A DNA stretch of 15,832 nucleotides from a bacterium (GTDB taxonomy: Bacteria > SZUA-79 > Acidulodesulfobacterales > Acidulodesulfobacteraceae). The notes under the pieces are model-generated. The model saw only the letters and a list, made by a program, of their open reading frames with translations. It searched no databases and was not told where the DNA came from. Every line of letters begins with the position of its first letter. The first letter of the stretch is position 1. The position numbers and the translations under genes were made by a program. Positions 15,825-15,832 of this stretch are shown one piece after another. The stretch covers positions 1 to 15,832 of the forward strand of contig JAJYRF010000070.1 in assembly GCA_021794255.1 (NCBI GenBank), written 5' to 3'.

Positions 15825-15832
15825 AAAATTAT

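Larger units (their letters stand above)
15162..15832. other. 671-bp gene-free region upstream of the cofactor operon
   Basis: No coding region or RNA gene is recognisable. It contains, in order, an 8-bp-arm hairpin (15189-15210), an 11-bp-arm inverted repeat (15221-15280), a 14-bp-arm hairpin with GC-richer stem (15342-15386), a 12-bp tandem repeat (15392-15415) and three tandem 94-bp units (15550 to about 15824). The promoter of the receiver-nadC-birA-coaX operon must lie here; TATAAT on the minus strand near 15252-15257 is a possible -10, but no convincing -35 accompanies it. Confidence 0.7.

Noticed and set aside
15550..15832. CRISPR array
   Set aside because: The complete 94-bp unit repeats, including what would be spacers; no cas genes are seen.

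Overview
The window is very AT-rich (intergenic spacers are almost pure A/T by eye) and comes from a Gram-negative-type bacterium. System II (ResB/CcsA) cytochrome c maturation, a sigma54-dependent NtrY/NtrX pair, a DsrE-family protein and a response regulator with a C-terminal helical motif that I recall from deltaproteobacteria together suggest a low-GC member of the former Deltaproteobacteria (Desulfobacterota-like). That placement is an inference from gene content; the window has no rRNA or tRNA to test it. Codon use is uniformly A/T-biased in every gene, and I see no transposase, integrase, phage gene, CRISPR array or foreign-looking block.

Layout. (1) 1-344, minus: 5' part of a DsrE-like gene cut by the window edge. 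(2) 593-2991, plus: resB and ccsA/resC, which form the System II cytochrome c synthetase. (3) 3090-10170, minus: a nitrogen-regulation block transcribed in the order ntrY, ntrX, 540-bp spacer, glnB (PII), amtB, NtrB-like sensor kinase. The spacer holds a sigma54 promoter with canonical spacing pointing at glnB and a 15-bp dyad just upstream of it. (4) 10459-11217, plus: a PhnP-like metallo-beta-lactamase-fold phosphodiesterase that converges with, and overlaps by 4 bases, the next block. (5) 11214-15161, minus: a compact operon of a degenerate receiver protein, nadC, birA and coaX, i.e. NAD, biotin and coenzyme A cofactor genes behind a receiver protein that has lost its phospho-acceptor Asp. 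(6) 15162-15832: a 671-bp gene-free stretch with several inverted repeats and three tandem copies of a 94-bp unit.

How they work together. NtrY/NtrX would sense a signal at the membrane and activate sigma54 promoters. The glnB-amtB unit, with its sigma54 promoter, a PII protein keeping Tyr51 and an AmtB keeping its pore histidines and C-terminal PII-docking tail, is a textbook nitrogen-limitation module. The NtrB-like kinase that ends this cluster has no NtrC next to it, so it may signal to NtrX or to a regulator elsewhere. ResB/CcsA would attach heme to c-type cytochromes for respiration.

No obviously new multi-gene system is present. The observations most worth following up are the degenerate receiver protein heading the cofactor operon, the 94-bp tandem array, the large hairpins in the nitrogen-operon spacers, and a dispersed motif centred on CAGGATTAAGG.
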